Assembly (NCBI GenBank): GCA_034670405.1
Contig: JAXDDX010000012.1
Coordinates: 4,548,501 to 4,612,500 of the forward strand
Direction of reading: 5' to 3'
Origin: Hoplostethus atlanticus
Taxonomy: Eukaryota; Chordata; Actinopteri; Trachichthyiformes; Trachichthyidae
DNA: 64,000 bases
The position numbers and the translations under genes were made by a program. Below the pieces are notes generated by a model. It was not told where the DNA came from. It made no database searches and was given only the letters and a program-made list of their open reading frames with translations. Position 1 is the stretch's first letter. The number at the start of each line of letters is the position of its first letter. This document shows positions 26,401-37,204 of the stretch, one piece after another.

Positions 26401-27019
26401 CATGAAAGCTAAACTTTGCAAATTCAACATGGTGAGCACCAAGCTTTCCTCCTTGTTTGAGTTCTGTGAGTCCTGTCATAGCAAGAAAACTGGTACGTTG
26501 TTTTGGGGGCAGAGATTGTGTTAAGGATGACACTACGCTAAAACAACAGAGAAAAATGTGAACGCAGCGCCAGCAGGAACTGCACATTAGCTCTTTAAAC
26601 TTAATTTCAAGAGGTTTGTGTGATGGATCTGGATCTATTTGTGTCTATGATTAAAATTAATTTTGTCTCAAGCACATTTCCAAGTACTCCAACCTGTAAT
26701 CGTTTTTTCCCCAAAAGCATTTTTTTGATATAGTCATTGTGGTTGAAGTAGTAACTAACTAATTACAGGGGCCGTTTTCTGTCATGAGACTACAAAAATC
26801 TTGTCACATAGCATAATCAGTTTCTCCCCTACCGGTAAGTTAAGGGGGCCCTGAGGAAATAAGGCTAGCTCTAGTCGGTGGAGAAATGCACCATATTTTT
26901 CTTCCCCACCCTCCTCTCCTTTTAAAATACACTTTCTCTCCATTAACGACCCCTCCTTCCCTCCCTCTCTTCCACTCCTTTCATCCCTGTTCTCCCAGCC
27001 CTTATTCCATTGCACTCCC

Positions 27020-27523
27020 ATGTCCCTGTGTACACTGAGGTGTGTGTGTGACAGCGAGAGAGTGTGTTCATGCGCAGCTGAAATAAGTGAGTAGTGTGCT
27101 GCGAAACTTGGCAAGACCTTTGAGACTTGAGCAGCATGGAAGGCTCTGTATGTGTGAGTGTGTATGTGTGTTTGTGTGTATGAATGAGAAAGAGGGAGTT
27201 TGTATGTGACAGCCTCTGCTTGTGTGAATGTGTGTGTTTGTTTGTGTGTGTAGTGTATATGTACGAGAGAGTCTATGTATGCATGTATATGTGTGTTTAA
27301 AAGTCTTTGTAAGAGTCCTTGTTCCATTGTGTGTGTGTGTGTGTGTGTGGTATTGAGAGAGTCTGTGTGTGTGTGTGTGCATGTGTGTGTGTGTTTGTGT
27401 CTGTGTATATATGTGTGTGTGTGTGTGTGTATGTCCGTCCCTGTCAAATCAGGCAGTGAAGGAAAAATCTGGACCTCAGCTACATGCCAGGAGGGAGGCT
27501 GCAGACCATTTCCCTCCATACAG

Positions 27524-27570
<47 letters not shown>
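27020..27570. repeat. Long GT-rich region ending in (CA)21
   Basis: About 420 bp of imperfect GT/GTGTAT sequence (27020-27440) ends in a CA run at 27526-27568. The opposed GT and CA parts could pair in RNA. The long minus-strand reading frame across it is a repeat artefact. Confidence 0.85.
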
Positions 27571-27572
<2 letters not shown>

Positions 27573-27697
27573 TATGGGGCTTTGATGATGTTTTTCTCTC
27601 TGTGAGCCCACCTGTGACATGAAGTAATACGTCTAACTACTCAACAGCCCAACAGACTAACGTGGCTCACTTTGGCGCTCATCCACAGCACAGAGTA

Positions 27698-27699
27698 CA

Positions 27700-27744
<45 letters not shown>
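27698..27744. repeat. (ACGC)n-(AC)n microsatellite
   Basis: CACG tetranucleotide repeats pass into a pure CA run. CpG-containing repeats of this type can adopt Z-DNA. Confidence 0.9.
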
Positions 27745-29021
27745 GGTGGGGCATGACAGAGAGCTATTGACTGCCTCTACCTGGTCTGACAGACCATTCA
27801 CAATTTCTCTCTGTGTGAAACCTAATGTACTGGAAGAGGTGAGTGTGTTTGTGTGAGTGAGTGAGAAGGAGAGTTAGAGAGAGAGCAAAGCGATAGCATG
27901 GCTGTATGTGTGTGTGTGTGTATATAGGGAACATATTTGTATGTATTTGTCCTTTATGTGGCTTTTGCTGTCTTTCCAGGTGTGTGTGTCTTGTACATAT
28001 GCTGCTGTAGTCTCATGCTTGGATTCCTTAAGGGAGTGCTAGGAGTTGTGAGTTGACACTGAGGTCAGCTTTGACTGAGCAGCACTACAGCGCTGATCTT
28101 TCTGACTATTTTCCTCATGGCTACTCCAACTCATTGGGTCCGTAGTTCATCCAGCTAGACAGGTGGAAATATCGTCTGCATTAGGCTACTTCTTGAAGGA
28201 ACTGTAATGTTCTGTGTAGGGGACAGCTAAATGAACATGTTTCTACTCTACATCCATCAAGTCATTTAAAATTCTGCCAATGGGGTGAGATGATTCCTTT
28301 TCCTGAAATTCACTTTTTTTTTTTAAATATCTAAGGTTTTAAGACTCATTGCTGGTTTAAATGCCTTGTTTAGGAGGGTATTTTGTGTTGTATACACTTC
28401 AACTTGCTTGAAACTAAATATCAGCCTTATTTCAACATTATTTCTTTTAAGAAATGGTTACAAAGCCTCATTGCTTGTTATGGTGGATATTTTTACAGTG
28501 CACTCTACGATTGTCGGTGAACCTTGAACCCACTCTGATTGTAAAAGCAGTTTTGAGAGCACCTGTAGTCCAAATGATTTGACTTAGTTCTTGACCCGCA
28601 ACCAGCCCCCTTCAATTGCTAACCATGCCAGCATTTGAAACATTTTCTCTGCCATTCTGGATGATTTTGCTATTTCCACTCTGGTCAGTTACCCTGGTAG
28701 TACTTCTGATCGTTCAACAGCGAGTGCTCTGTCATTGGTGAAGTAATTAGGTAGGTTAGGTAATAAAGGATCTCATTCCAATTGAATTAATTTTGAGCAA
28801 TGCCTTGTTATTTAGCATCGCTGGGAACTACTCCATAGACTTAATGACATGGTGAAGCTTAATGTGCCTTCAGGATGGGTGCATATTGTTGGATTACGTA
28901 ATAATAGCTGTAACTCTCATGTTACTGTTCACTAACATCTCTCTCTCCTTCCTCTCTCTTCATTCATCTCCTCCTCTCTTTCTTCTCCATCTTTCTTTTT
29001 TTCTCTTTCTTCTCTCTGTCT

Positions 29022-29024
<3 letters not shown>

Positions 29025-29056
<32 letters not shown>

Positions 29057-29057
29057 G
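29025..29057 (+). promoter_or_regulatory. Exon 2 acceptor polypyrimidine tract, (TC)n
   Basis: An uninterrupted TC run (29025-29053) ends in TGCAG directly before exon 2. It serves as the polypyrimidine tract and is itself a microsatellite, so its length probably varies between individuals. CU-repeat RNA is a known ligand of PTB proteins; a role here is inference. Confidence 0.8.
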
Positions 29058-29168
29058 AGAAGTGTGACAAGGATCTGGCCTCTTCCCTTCCTCACACAGC
29101 CTTCACCAGCTCCTCTATCTACACCAATGGATATGCACCTGGATATGCCAAGCTCAACAGGAGAGGAG
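29058..29168 (+). CDS. cntnap2: cntnap2 exon 2 (start of discoidin domain)
   Basis: This 111-bp internal exon encodes the start of the F5/8 type C (discoidin) domain of a contactin-associated protein, a neurexin-superfamily membrane protein that pairs with contactin-2 and helps cluster potassium channels at juxtaparanodes. The reading [16 protein letters not shown], then [20 protein letters not shown], follows the family pattern of an N-terminal Cys (29063-29065), a serine run and a PGYAK-like motif. It is closest to my memory of Caspr2. The acceptor is a long (TC)n tract plus TGCAG; the donor is AG|GTAAAC. Both flanking introns are phase 1 (the exon starts with two bases completing a codon and ends with one). 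The frame continues exactly into 43521. The signal peptide lies on an earlier exon. Paralogues CNTNAP4/5 are less likely given the downstream exons. Confidence 0.93.
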
Positions 29169-29170
29169 GT

Positions 29171-29224
<54 letters not shown>
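29169..29224 (+). repeat. Exon 2 donor running into (AC)26
   Basis: The donor GTAA at 29169-29172 runs straight into (AC)26 at 29173-29224, so from about intron position +5 the 5' splice site is microsatellite. CA-repeat RNA is a known hnRNP L target near splice sites; any effect here is inference. Confidence 0.9.
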
Positions 29225-29227
<3 letters not shown>

Positions 29228-29696
29228 AAGACCATCCCACAGATACACATGCACTCACTCATACACTCACAGATTCACATGTTGATGCTGTCTGGTGAAA
29301 ATATTTTATCTCCAAAATGTATACTTTTCAGGAACAAATTAAATCAGCCTTGTTTTTAACTTGATGACGATGCATTTTTTAGTTTATCCAATGGGTTTTG
29401 AAAGGATTTCATAAGCCCAAGGGTCGTAGAACACCCATGCAAGTACATCTACAACCTTTCTTATGGATGAACCCACATAAATATACTCAGGTCACATATT
29501 CAGAAAAGGTGACCCCTATAGTTTTGCCTTCCTGTTGTCTGCAGTCACAAGTGCTTTGCTGTGTACAAACATAAGGTATGGATGTTTCACCCATATTTTA
29601 TATAACACACTTCACACTTGGAGAAAGAAGCACAGACCTCACCTTATAACCCATCCATGCTTCACTTAAATGCATAACTGCTCTCCTTTTCTTCCT

Positions 29697-29705
<9 letters not shown>

Positions 29706-29744
<39 letters not shown>
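29706..29744. repeat. (TC)19 microsatellite ending in CAG
   Basis: A pure TC run is followed by AG at 29745-29746, about 0.6 kb after exon 2. It has the form of a strong 3' splice site, but the downstream sequence reaches stops quickly and no exon is recognisable. Confidence 0.85.
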
Positions 29745-29747
<3 letters not shown>

Positions 29748-31711
29748 TCCGGTCATTATCTCAGTGACTCAGACTGGGGCTCATTTCCACGTCAGTCCAC
29801 AGCAGAGAGAGATAGGGCCAGACAATTACACCCCTCTCTGTTTATACAATTAATAATTCATATTTTTCCATCTAATATAGTCACACTACAGCTGAAGCAA
29901 GAGAGCTCAGGGCTGGCAAATAAAGGCAAGGTAATCTAGTGTGTTTAATCATAGTACTAATACTATTACTGAGCGTAGATAGGATTGGACTGCTCCTCCT
30001 TTAATGGTGTCATCCACCAACCAGGTCCTGTGATCTAGAAAGAAAGAAAGAGGGGAAGAAGGATAGAACTAATAAAAGGAGAAGAAAGTGAGGAGGAAAG
30101 CGAGCAAGAATGAAGGGGGAGAAAGACTTTGACTTGTGATGTTCTTTAATAAAACATGGAAAACAGGAAATAAAACTAAAATCACCTTAAACACTCACAG
30201 ACTCATAACCACACACACACACACACACAAAGCAGCAATAACATGTATACGGTATATTGCATATTATAGAACTAAGGCAGAGAAGAAAAAAGAGCGGGAG
30301 AGAAACAAAGTAGAGAAGGAAAATAAGAAAGAAAGAAGGACTTCTGTTAATTCTGTTAGTGGCTTAGTGTAAATATACAGTGCTGGTACATTCCTTAACT
30401 GAAACATTCTCTTTCTTTTAAATTCCTTGGGGATGGAGAGGAAAGTAAAATGCTTGCAGCACAAAAATTTAAATCTGTTGGGATTGTAGTTGTACTGAAA
30501 TCCCACACACAGTAATAGCTGAATAACGCATAAGGATGCAGTCTGAAATGCACTTCTAAAATATCCATTTAAACCAGTCATTTAGTCTAGTATCTTGCTT
30601 CCCTCAAATAAGTCCCTTAAAATACCCAAACAAATCTGCCAATGGGGTCTGATAATTTAATAATTGTACTTGTTTCCAAACTAGTTTCCCCTGTTTGGAG
30701 CTTTTTCTTGAAACAAGTGACAAGTGAAGTGAGTAAATGACGTGTAAAGATGGACTTTGTGGGCAGTGTGCTCCAAAACGACATACTTGCACATAGCAAA
30801 TCCAACTATTAAGCCCAATAGCTAGAATATATATAGAGAGAGATTGTACTGTATCTGTATTTAGCAGTGAATAAGCTCATTGCCAAAGGAAGAACTCTGC
30901 TCTCCCCCGCCTGTACCTGTCACTGGCTGACTTGTAATTAGGAGCCCCAAACCCCTCTGGTTGAACCCAGTTTCTCTCATCCTAAGGAAACTGCATTTGC
31001 TTGGAACCTCCCTCAGTGTCACAACCTAGGCAGGCTCTCCATTGGGTTAACTGGCAGGTTGACAAACCCTTAAGATTGAACATTTTCAGCTATCGTTTAA
31101 TGTCCTCATATGTGGGCTGAGACACATGTCGGAGGGACGATGTTGGTACATGAGCTTGTGAGTAAAATATCCGAACCGTTGTCATGGGCTCAAATTTAGG
31201 GGGAAAAAGTTTCATCTTGCCCTTTGTGTCTTCTTGTCCTCCAGAGAATGATGCTGGGTTTGGAGGTCATCACCTCAGCATCATTAGCATACAGCCTACG
31301 ACAGGGGAGGAATATAAAATTAGTACGAAAGGACAGAAGAGAAGTTTCTAGAATGACCCAGGATTCAGATACAGATACACATTCTGAAGTAAAAGTTTGG
31401 CTCCAAGGATGAGAAATGTGTCGAATCGACTTTTCCAGTACGCTCTCTCACCACCAATTCTCATTTCTTCTGCTGTAAAGGGAGATGCTACCCAAAATAC
31501 AAGTTAGCATTGTTCTGCCATGTCAGTTTCTCAAACAGATTTTGTTCGCTGAAAATCAATAGTGAAGTTCAAGAGATCATGTTCTTACTAAGCCGTATGA
31601 TGGGCTGATGGACTAGTCTGAACAGAGCAAGAAGCAGAGAACAATCTTCTCCATATATTTAACAGAAACAAACATAGAAAACACATACACATACATATGC
31701 ATTCACGAACA

Positions 31712-31715
<4 letters not shown>

Positions 31716-31760
<45 letters not shown>
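31716..31760. repeat. (CA)n microsatellite
   Basis: A pure CA run of about 45 bp within a wider CA-rich region, 31680-31980. Confidence 0.9.
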
Positions 31761-31762
<2 letters not shown>

Positions 31763-32195
31763 CGATTCACAGAAATATTCACAAACATTCACAGAAACAC
31801 ACTAAGGCACAAAGAAACACAAGTTCACACATGAAACACACACATACTGTACAAACAAGCACCACAAAACAAAAACTAACCCTAACCATATACATTCACA
31901 TAAACACACTAGCATAAAGTTGCACCCTCCACGTGCACATTCATTCACAGAAACACACACAGGCACAAGGAAATGGAAGCTCATTCCCTACACAGGCACA
32001 CTATAAGGCGGAGTCCCTCCAAGCAGCTGCATTTGGCAGCCAAATGTGCCGTCGGTGACTTGAGTCCGTGCTGATAAGCCAATCTGCTTCAATCTTCCTG
32101 TGCTATAGTACATAGGAGGCACAAAATCAATGGGACATACAACTCATATTTAGCTTGTGTTGTGAATACTGACAGCTATTAGATGAGGTTTAGAA

Positions 32196-32296
32196 CCGTA
32201 GGTGTGTGTGTGTGTCTGTGTGTGTGTGTGTTTGTGAGGGTGGCTGTGCGGGTGGGCGGTTGTGTATGCATTTCTGTGGGCAAGCATGCGTAAATT

Positions 32297-32331
<35 letters not shown>
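32196..32331. repeat. Compound GT microsatellite
   Basis: GT-rich sequence at 32200-32262 and a pure TG run at 32299-32330. Confidence 0.85.
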
Positions 32332-32989
32332 TAAATGATGCCATAACGATTTTCCAGCAGGCAGCCGTCTGCTGTATGCCAGCCAGTCACCAGGCCCCTA
32401 CCCTCCCTGTTCATCTGACTGCTGTGTGTGTGTGTGAGACCCAGAGAGAGGGAGACATTTTTCATTAGTTTGTTTTCATGTGTGAATGCATGTTTTTTGA
32501 AGGAGTACGTTTGTGTGTGTGTGCATGCACGCTAGTGTGTGTATGTGTTGGTGTGCATGTGCATGTGCATAGGCCTGTGCGCGTTGGCTTATTTATGTGT
32601 TTATTTGGAAGGGGGAGTCGGCTAAATGCCCTCTGTCTGTCTGGCTCTGCAAATCCGAACACATCCTTTCCCAACTAACTCATCATCATAATGCTAAATG
32701 CCTTTTGTCTTTGTTTGGAAAACACTATCATTTACAAGCTGCTTCTCATCTGCGACATGTTATTCATAATGTGACACCATGGCATCTTATTTAAGCCTGC
32801 TTCAGTTTGATTATCAGTTGTTGTTGTTTGTCTAATGCAATCCATTAATTACATTAGGTTTGCTGCTTTGTGAAGCAGGATAAATCAAGCAGACAGAGAT
32901 TCTGCCTCTGGGTTATGAAGACAGACTATATACTGTACAAGCAGATAAAAACTCTACACTCTATCCACTCCATCCTGTACCCTCCCACA

Positions 32990-33245
32990 TGCATGTTTCT
33001 CTCTTTCTCTCTCCCTCTTTCCATCTGTTATTCCCGTCTCATTCCCACCAACCTACTCAATCTCCCCCTCTCTCTTTCCTTCTCTCTTCCTCCATTCCTT
33101 CCTCCTTCACCATCTCCTTCCTGCCATCCATCTGTCGCCTTCCTTTCCTCCTTAGTCTCTCCTTCCATCTTGGTCACTTCTCTCTGCCATTGTCCTCCCT
33201 CTCTCACCCCCTCTTTCCCTCCCTCCTTGTCACTCATCTTCATTA
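32990..33245 (+). repeat. Polypyrimidine tract
   Basis: About 250 bp dominated by C and T on the transcribed-RNA strand, with many TCTCT, TTCCT and CCTCC clusters. No exon is recognisable after it. Confidence 0.75.
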
Positions 33246-34450
33246 CTCGCCCCCCACCACCCAAGTGCTAGCTCATCTGATGACACTGTCCCACCTCAGG
33301 GCTCTCAAGGTCAACCCTCTCTTTCAGCCAAAACCCTTTGGCCCACCTGGATAGAGTGAGAGAGAGGCAGTGTGACCAACAGGAAGTTTTCCCCACATTT
33401 TCCTTGTTATTTTCAATGGCAAGAGCGTGCTTTTGTTATTTCCGACAGCGCTGAGACCTCCACTTGATTGTGGTGCTCAGAATATTTCCACTTTTAGCAA
33501 AAGAGCTATGTGGTTCAAACAGGTTAGTTGCATAGCAACACCATTAGCCATGACCAGCATGTCCCACTACCCTGTGTTTAGCTCTGCCAGCTGAAAAAGA
33601 GGCACCCAGTGGGCACAGGTTTGAATAGGCAACGCATGGAGAGAGTGAAGGACAGGAAGAGGGGAGGGGACATGATGAAGTGGAGTGAGGGAAAAAGGAA
33701 TGGAAGGAGAGATGTGGAGAACGTGAAGAAGAGAAAGAGGGAGAAGTAGCCACTGGGGAGACAGAGCCGGTAATCTCAGAGGGGTGAGAGATAGAATGAA
33801 AGGGACACAGGGAACATTGAGGTGGAGATAAGGTGGATGGACAGAGGTGACGGGAGGTTAAAAGGGGCTGTACTTTGCGATAAGGGAGTAATCATTTTTG
33901 CACACAGTGAACGATTCAAGTCAACAGGGAGTAAATGCTGAAATTAGGATTCAAATTTTATAGACGGATTTCAAGCCAAGACGCATTTCAAGCCCGGGTC
34001 CTGTGAAATTGCAAAAACAGAATCAATCCAATTTCCATTTTGGTGCATGGTATTTTCTCTGCCACCGTGTAAGCTGCAATAGGTAATCAGTTATTTGGAC
34101 ATGGCCCTCATTCAGAGAAAACCTGTGAAAATGACTATGTGCAATGGTCTTATGGATACAGAGCCAAGCACACATACAGAAGACAGGTGTCTTATGGCAA
34201 AGAAAAGGAGAGTGAGTGACAAGAGGACATGGGTGAAAAGATTGTGTGTGTGTGTGTGTTGTGTGTGTATGAGTGTCTCTGTGTGTGTGTGTGCATGTGA
34301 GAATATATGTATGCGGGCATAGGCGCACACATATTTCTGTGCATGAGTGTCTGGTGAGTCTGCTCAGTGCAGACGTGGCCAAGCATGAGATTGGGCCGCT
34401 AATCACGAAAACACGTGACCACTGATCCTTATATTCCATTGTCTTCTCGC

Positions 34451-34453
<3 letters not shown>

Positions 34454-34489
<36 letters not shown>
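34454..34489. repeat. (CT)18 microsatellite in a pyrimidine tract
   Basis: A pure CT run that starts a pyrimidine-rich stretch reaching about 34715. Confidence 0.9.
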
Positions 34490-34492
<3 letters not shown>

Positions 34493-34869
34493 GCTCTTTT
34501 TCTGTCTACCCTGCTCTGTTCTGTCTCCCTCTCTCTCTGCCCTCCATCACATCCCCGTCTCCACCTTTCCCCCTCTCCATCTCATTTTCCCTTTATACAC
34601 TTTCTATTTTCTACAGTAACATTCTCGATCCCACACCCCATTTTCTCAGCCTGTCGCCCCTTTCTTCCCACACCTCATTATCTATTTTTTCTTCTCTCGC
34701 TCTCTCACCCTGATACTTTTCAACTTATTCTGAAGTTTGGTAAAGTTACAGTGCATTATTCTCTATTTTACGGAAGGACGTCATAAGTACAGTGCGACTG
34801 TGAACTCACTGCAAAATTAACTAGAACACCCGCCCCCCTCTTTTTCTCACCCATTGCTTTTGACTCCCT

Positions 34870-35115
34870 GTCATCTTGCAAAGTTGTTTGATGTGTCTAG
34901 CTGTTGCAGTCATCCATCGATAATAGCGGGCCCCTCCTAATTAAATTGCTCTGTCTCCATCCGCTCCCTTTGCTCCATGACAGAAAGATGAAGTGCTAGC
35001 AGAGGGCTAACCAGCTGCTTTTCTCTCTGCTCCCTTCTTCCGGCGGCCCAGCGTCTTAATTAATTAAGATTTTAGACTTTGCGTTAATGTGGTTTTGGTA
35101 TGAATAGACTTTTTA
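34870..35115. other. Low-repeat island with TAATTA clusters
   Basis: A non-repetitive stretch that stands out from its surroundings. It includes CTAATTAAATTG (34938-34949) and TTAATTAATTAAG (35056-35068), which are homeodomain-type core motifs, plus E-box-like CAGCTG. It is a candidate conserved non-coding element, but nothing in a single sequence can show conservation. Confidence 0.25.
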
Positions 35116-37204
35116 TAAAAGGAACGGTAAACAGCTAGAAGCAGCAACTTTGATAAACACACTCTCACAAGTACTCGCGGGTTCTGAAACACACACACGC
35201 ACACAAAGTCATAAAAGCATTCAAACCTACATGCTCAGAATCAAATTCTGATACGTGTATGCTCACACCCACACACACTCGCCCACGCTGACAGTAAGAC
35301 AGAGGAGAGATGTTCTCTTGTTTGATGCTTTGCGTTGCCACTGTCACTTCAGTTTGTGCATCATGCCTGTCATGCTCGTCAGTCGTTCAAAACCGCGCTG
35401 TGTCTCCGTTACTCACTTCAGAACTCATGTCTTCTTGAAAATCGCTCCCTATTTCTGTGTTTCTGAACCTCTCTCTGTCTCTCTCTCCTGCTATCTCTAT
35501 CTTTCACACAGATATTCAATATCTCTTTCTCTGTCTGGCTGGCTTGCTCTTTTTCTCTCTTTTTCCCTCTCCTCTGACTCAGTCTCATTTTCTACCATCA
35601 GCACTGTGACAGCCATTTACCCAGTCAGGCAGATGAACTAAACCATGTCTTTTCCATTTCCCTGCCGGGCTGTAAAAGTTAAAATCATCTTCTTCTTCAT
35701 CACACACATCCACACATTCATGTTCATGCGCTCATTTGCACAAGCACACCCTTGCCTATCTTATTGACAGTTCCAATGGCGTTTCAGCTTTGTGTGTGCA
35801 AGTTTGCGCGCACATGCGTGTGTTTGTGTGAGTTTGTTTGTGTGTATTTGCGCATGCTTGCAGTGTACGTGTGTTCTCATCCCCAGGTAGTACCGACAAC
35901 CCCGTGACTTTTCTGGTTAGGTGAGCTCTGATCATCCGTATCTCAAAAGAAACAACGGAGGAGGGAGTCAACTTGACAGCCTAACAAGAGACGAACAGAA
36001 GAGAGAAAAGACAGTGGTGAAACTTGCTGAGGCGGCGGTGGAACACTGTTTGATTTGAGTTCAAAGCAGTTCAAGGCTTTCATATCTTCGCTTGTGGTCT
36101 GGTCTAATGACACATAGCCAAGGGTTTCTTGAACGGTATGAATTGAGATGTGTGAGACGTGATACAAGAAAAAAATACCCAAGATTGCATTAGTTGACAG
36201 TTTCAAGAGGCAGCCATTTTTGAAAATGGTTCCCTGAGGGCACTTCCTGGTTTGATTTTCTCTCCATTGTGTTTGCCTGCCTTCCCTTAGTCAGCACTGC
36301 TGTTGGTACATCTATCTATGCCCTCGACATTCCCGAGATGACTTTGTATCGAGGTTTATGTTCATTGTTATTGGTTTTTGTGAAAAATGGGCTATAACAA
36401 GCTTTGCACAGCCACATTGTTTTCGGCCCGCAGATACCTTAACTTGTGAAAAACTGATAAAAACTGTTTGATTTGCCTGTTTGGCGAGGTCCCGCAGTCA
36501 TGATAGATTTTCTACAATTGATACTGACCTTCAAATCTAGATAATGTGCTGTTGCATTGCATACTTGGAGGTACTAGAAATTTTCTGCAAAGGTTATCTT
36601 CACCGTAGTTTCACCATTGTGTATGTGTGTGCATGAGAGTCCGTGTGAATGTGTGAATGTGTTTGTGGTCATAATCAGTACCGGTATCAGTAGGATTGTG
36701 CTGGAACACACTCTCTGACTCTGTGCTACTGCTCCTACAATCCCGGGTTATCTATGTCATCGCAGATAGCATGGACCTTGTTTTGAAAGCTAGGAGACGG
36801 TCTGTACTCCAGCCATGTTGTTTCCTGGCCTCTGTTGGCTCCTTTTATCTCAGAAGAAGCCTCTCTGGGTGAATTCCAATTGGCCAGTACAGACCTTCGA
36901 AGGGCACTACACAGGGAAGATTTCGCCAAGCTTTTGGTGCTTCAGGTAGCTGTGGTTTGTAATGTTCTGTACAATTCAAAACACATTAGTGTTGCAAGCT
37001 CCAAGAACTGGTCCCTAAGCCAGTTTATTCTGAGAATATAGCCATGCAGGTACAGAGGTTTTTTATTATTCATTTCTATGCTCTATCACTGTGCAAATAC
37101 CTTGAACTAAACTAAATCAAACCAACCACAAAATAACAAGTAGATGTTATTCAATAAAATTAATGTAACAGATAAGAACTGGGTATCTGCCGATACATGA
37201 AGTT

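Larger units (their letters stand above)
1..29057 (+). other. cntnap2: cntnap2 intron 1 (3' part)
   Basis: I see no supportable protein-coding exon here. It should be the 3' part of intron 1, because the first recognisable exon begins at 29058 in phase 1 and the start codon plus signal peptide must lie upstream. The stretch holds transposon remnants (1.0-1.2, 2.3-2.9, 5.2-7.2, 18.75-18.92 and 23.5 kb), GA/CT tracts, many CA/GT microsatellites and several perfect hairpins, all listed separately. The remainder is AT-rich unique sequence in which I see no gene. An exon 1 with a hydrophobic signal peptide was looked for and not found, but a short first exon could be missed by eye. Confidence 0.75.

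Noticed and set aside
26782-27567. Longest reading frame in the window (261 aa, minus strand)
   Set aside because: Mostly CVCV and HTHT from GT/CA repeats, with no domain; a microsatellite artefact.
29745-29860. Extra exon after the (TC)19-CAG acceptor-like site
   Set aside because: Early stop codons in the phase needed, no contactin-associated protein similarity, and exon 2 joins exon 3 perfectly without it.
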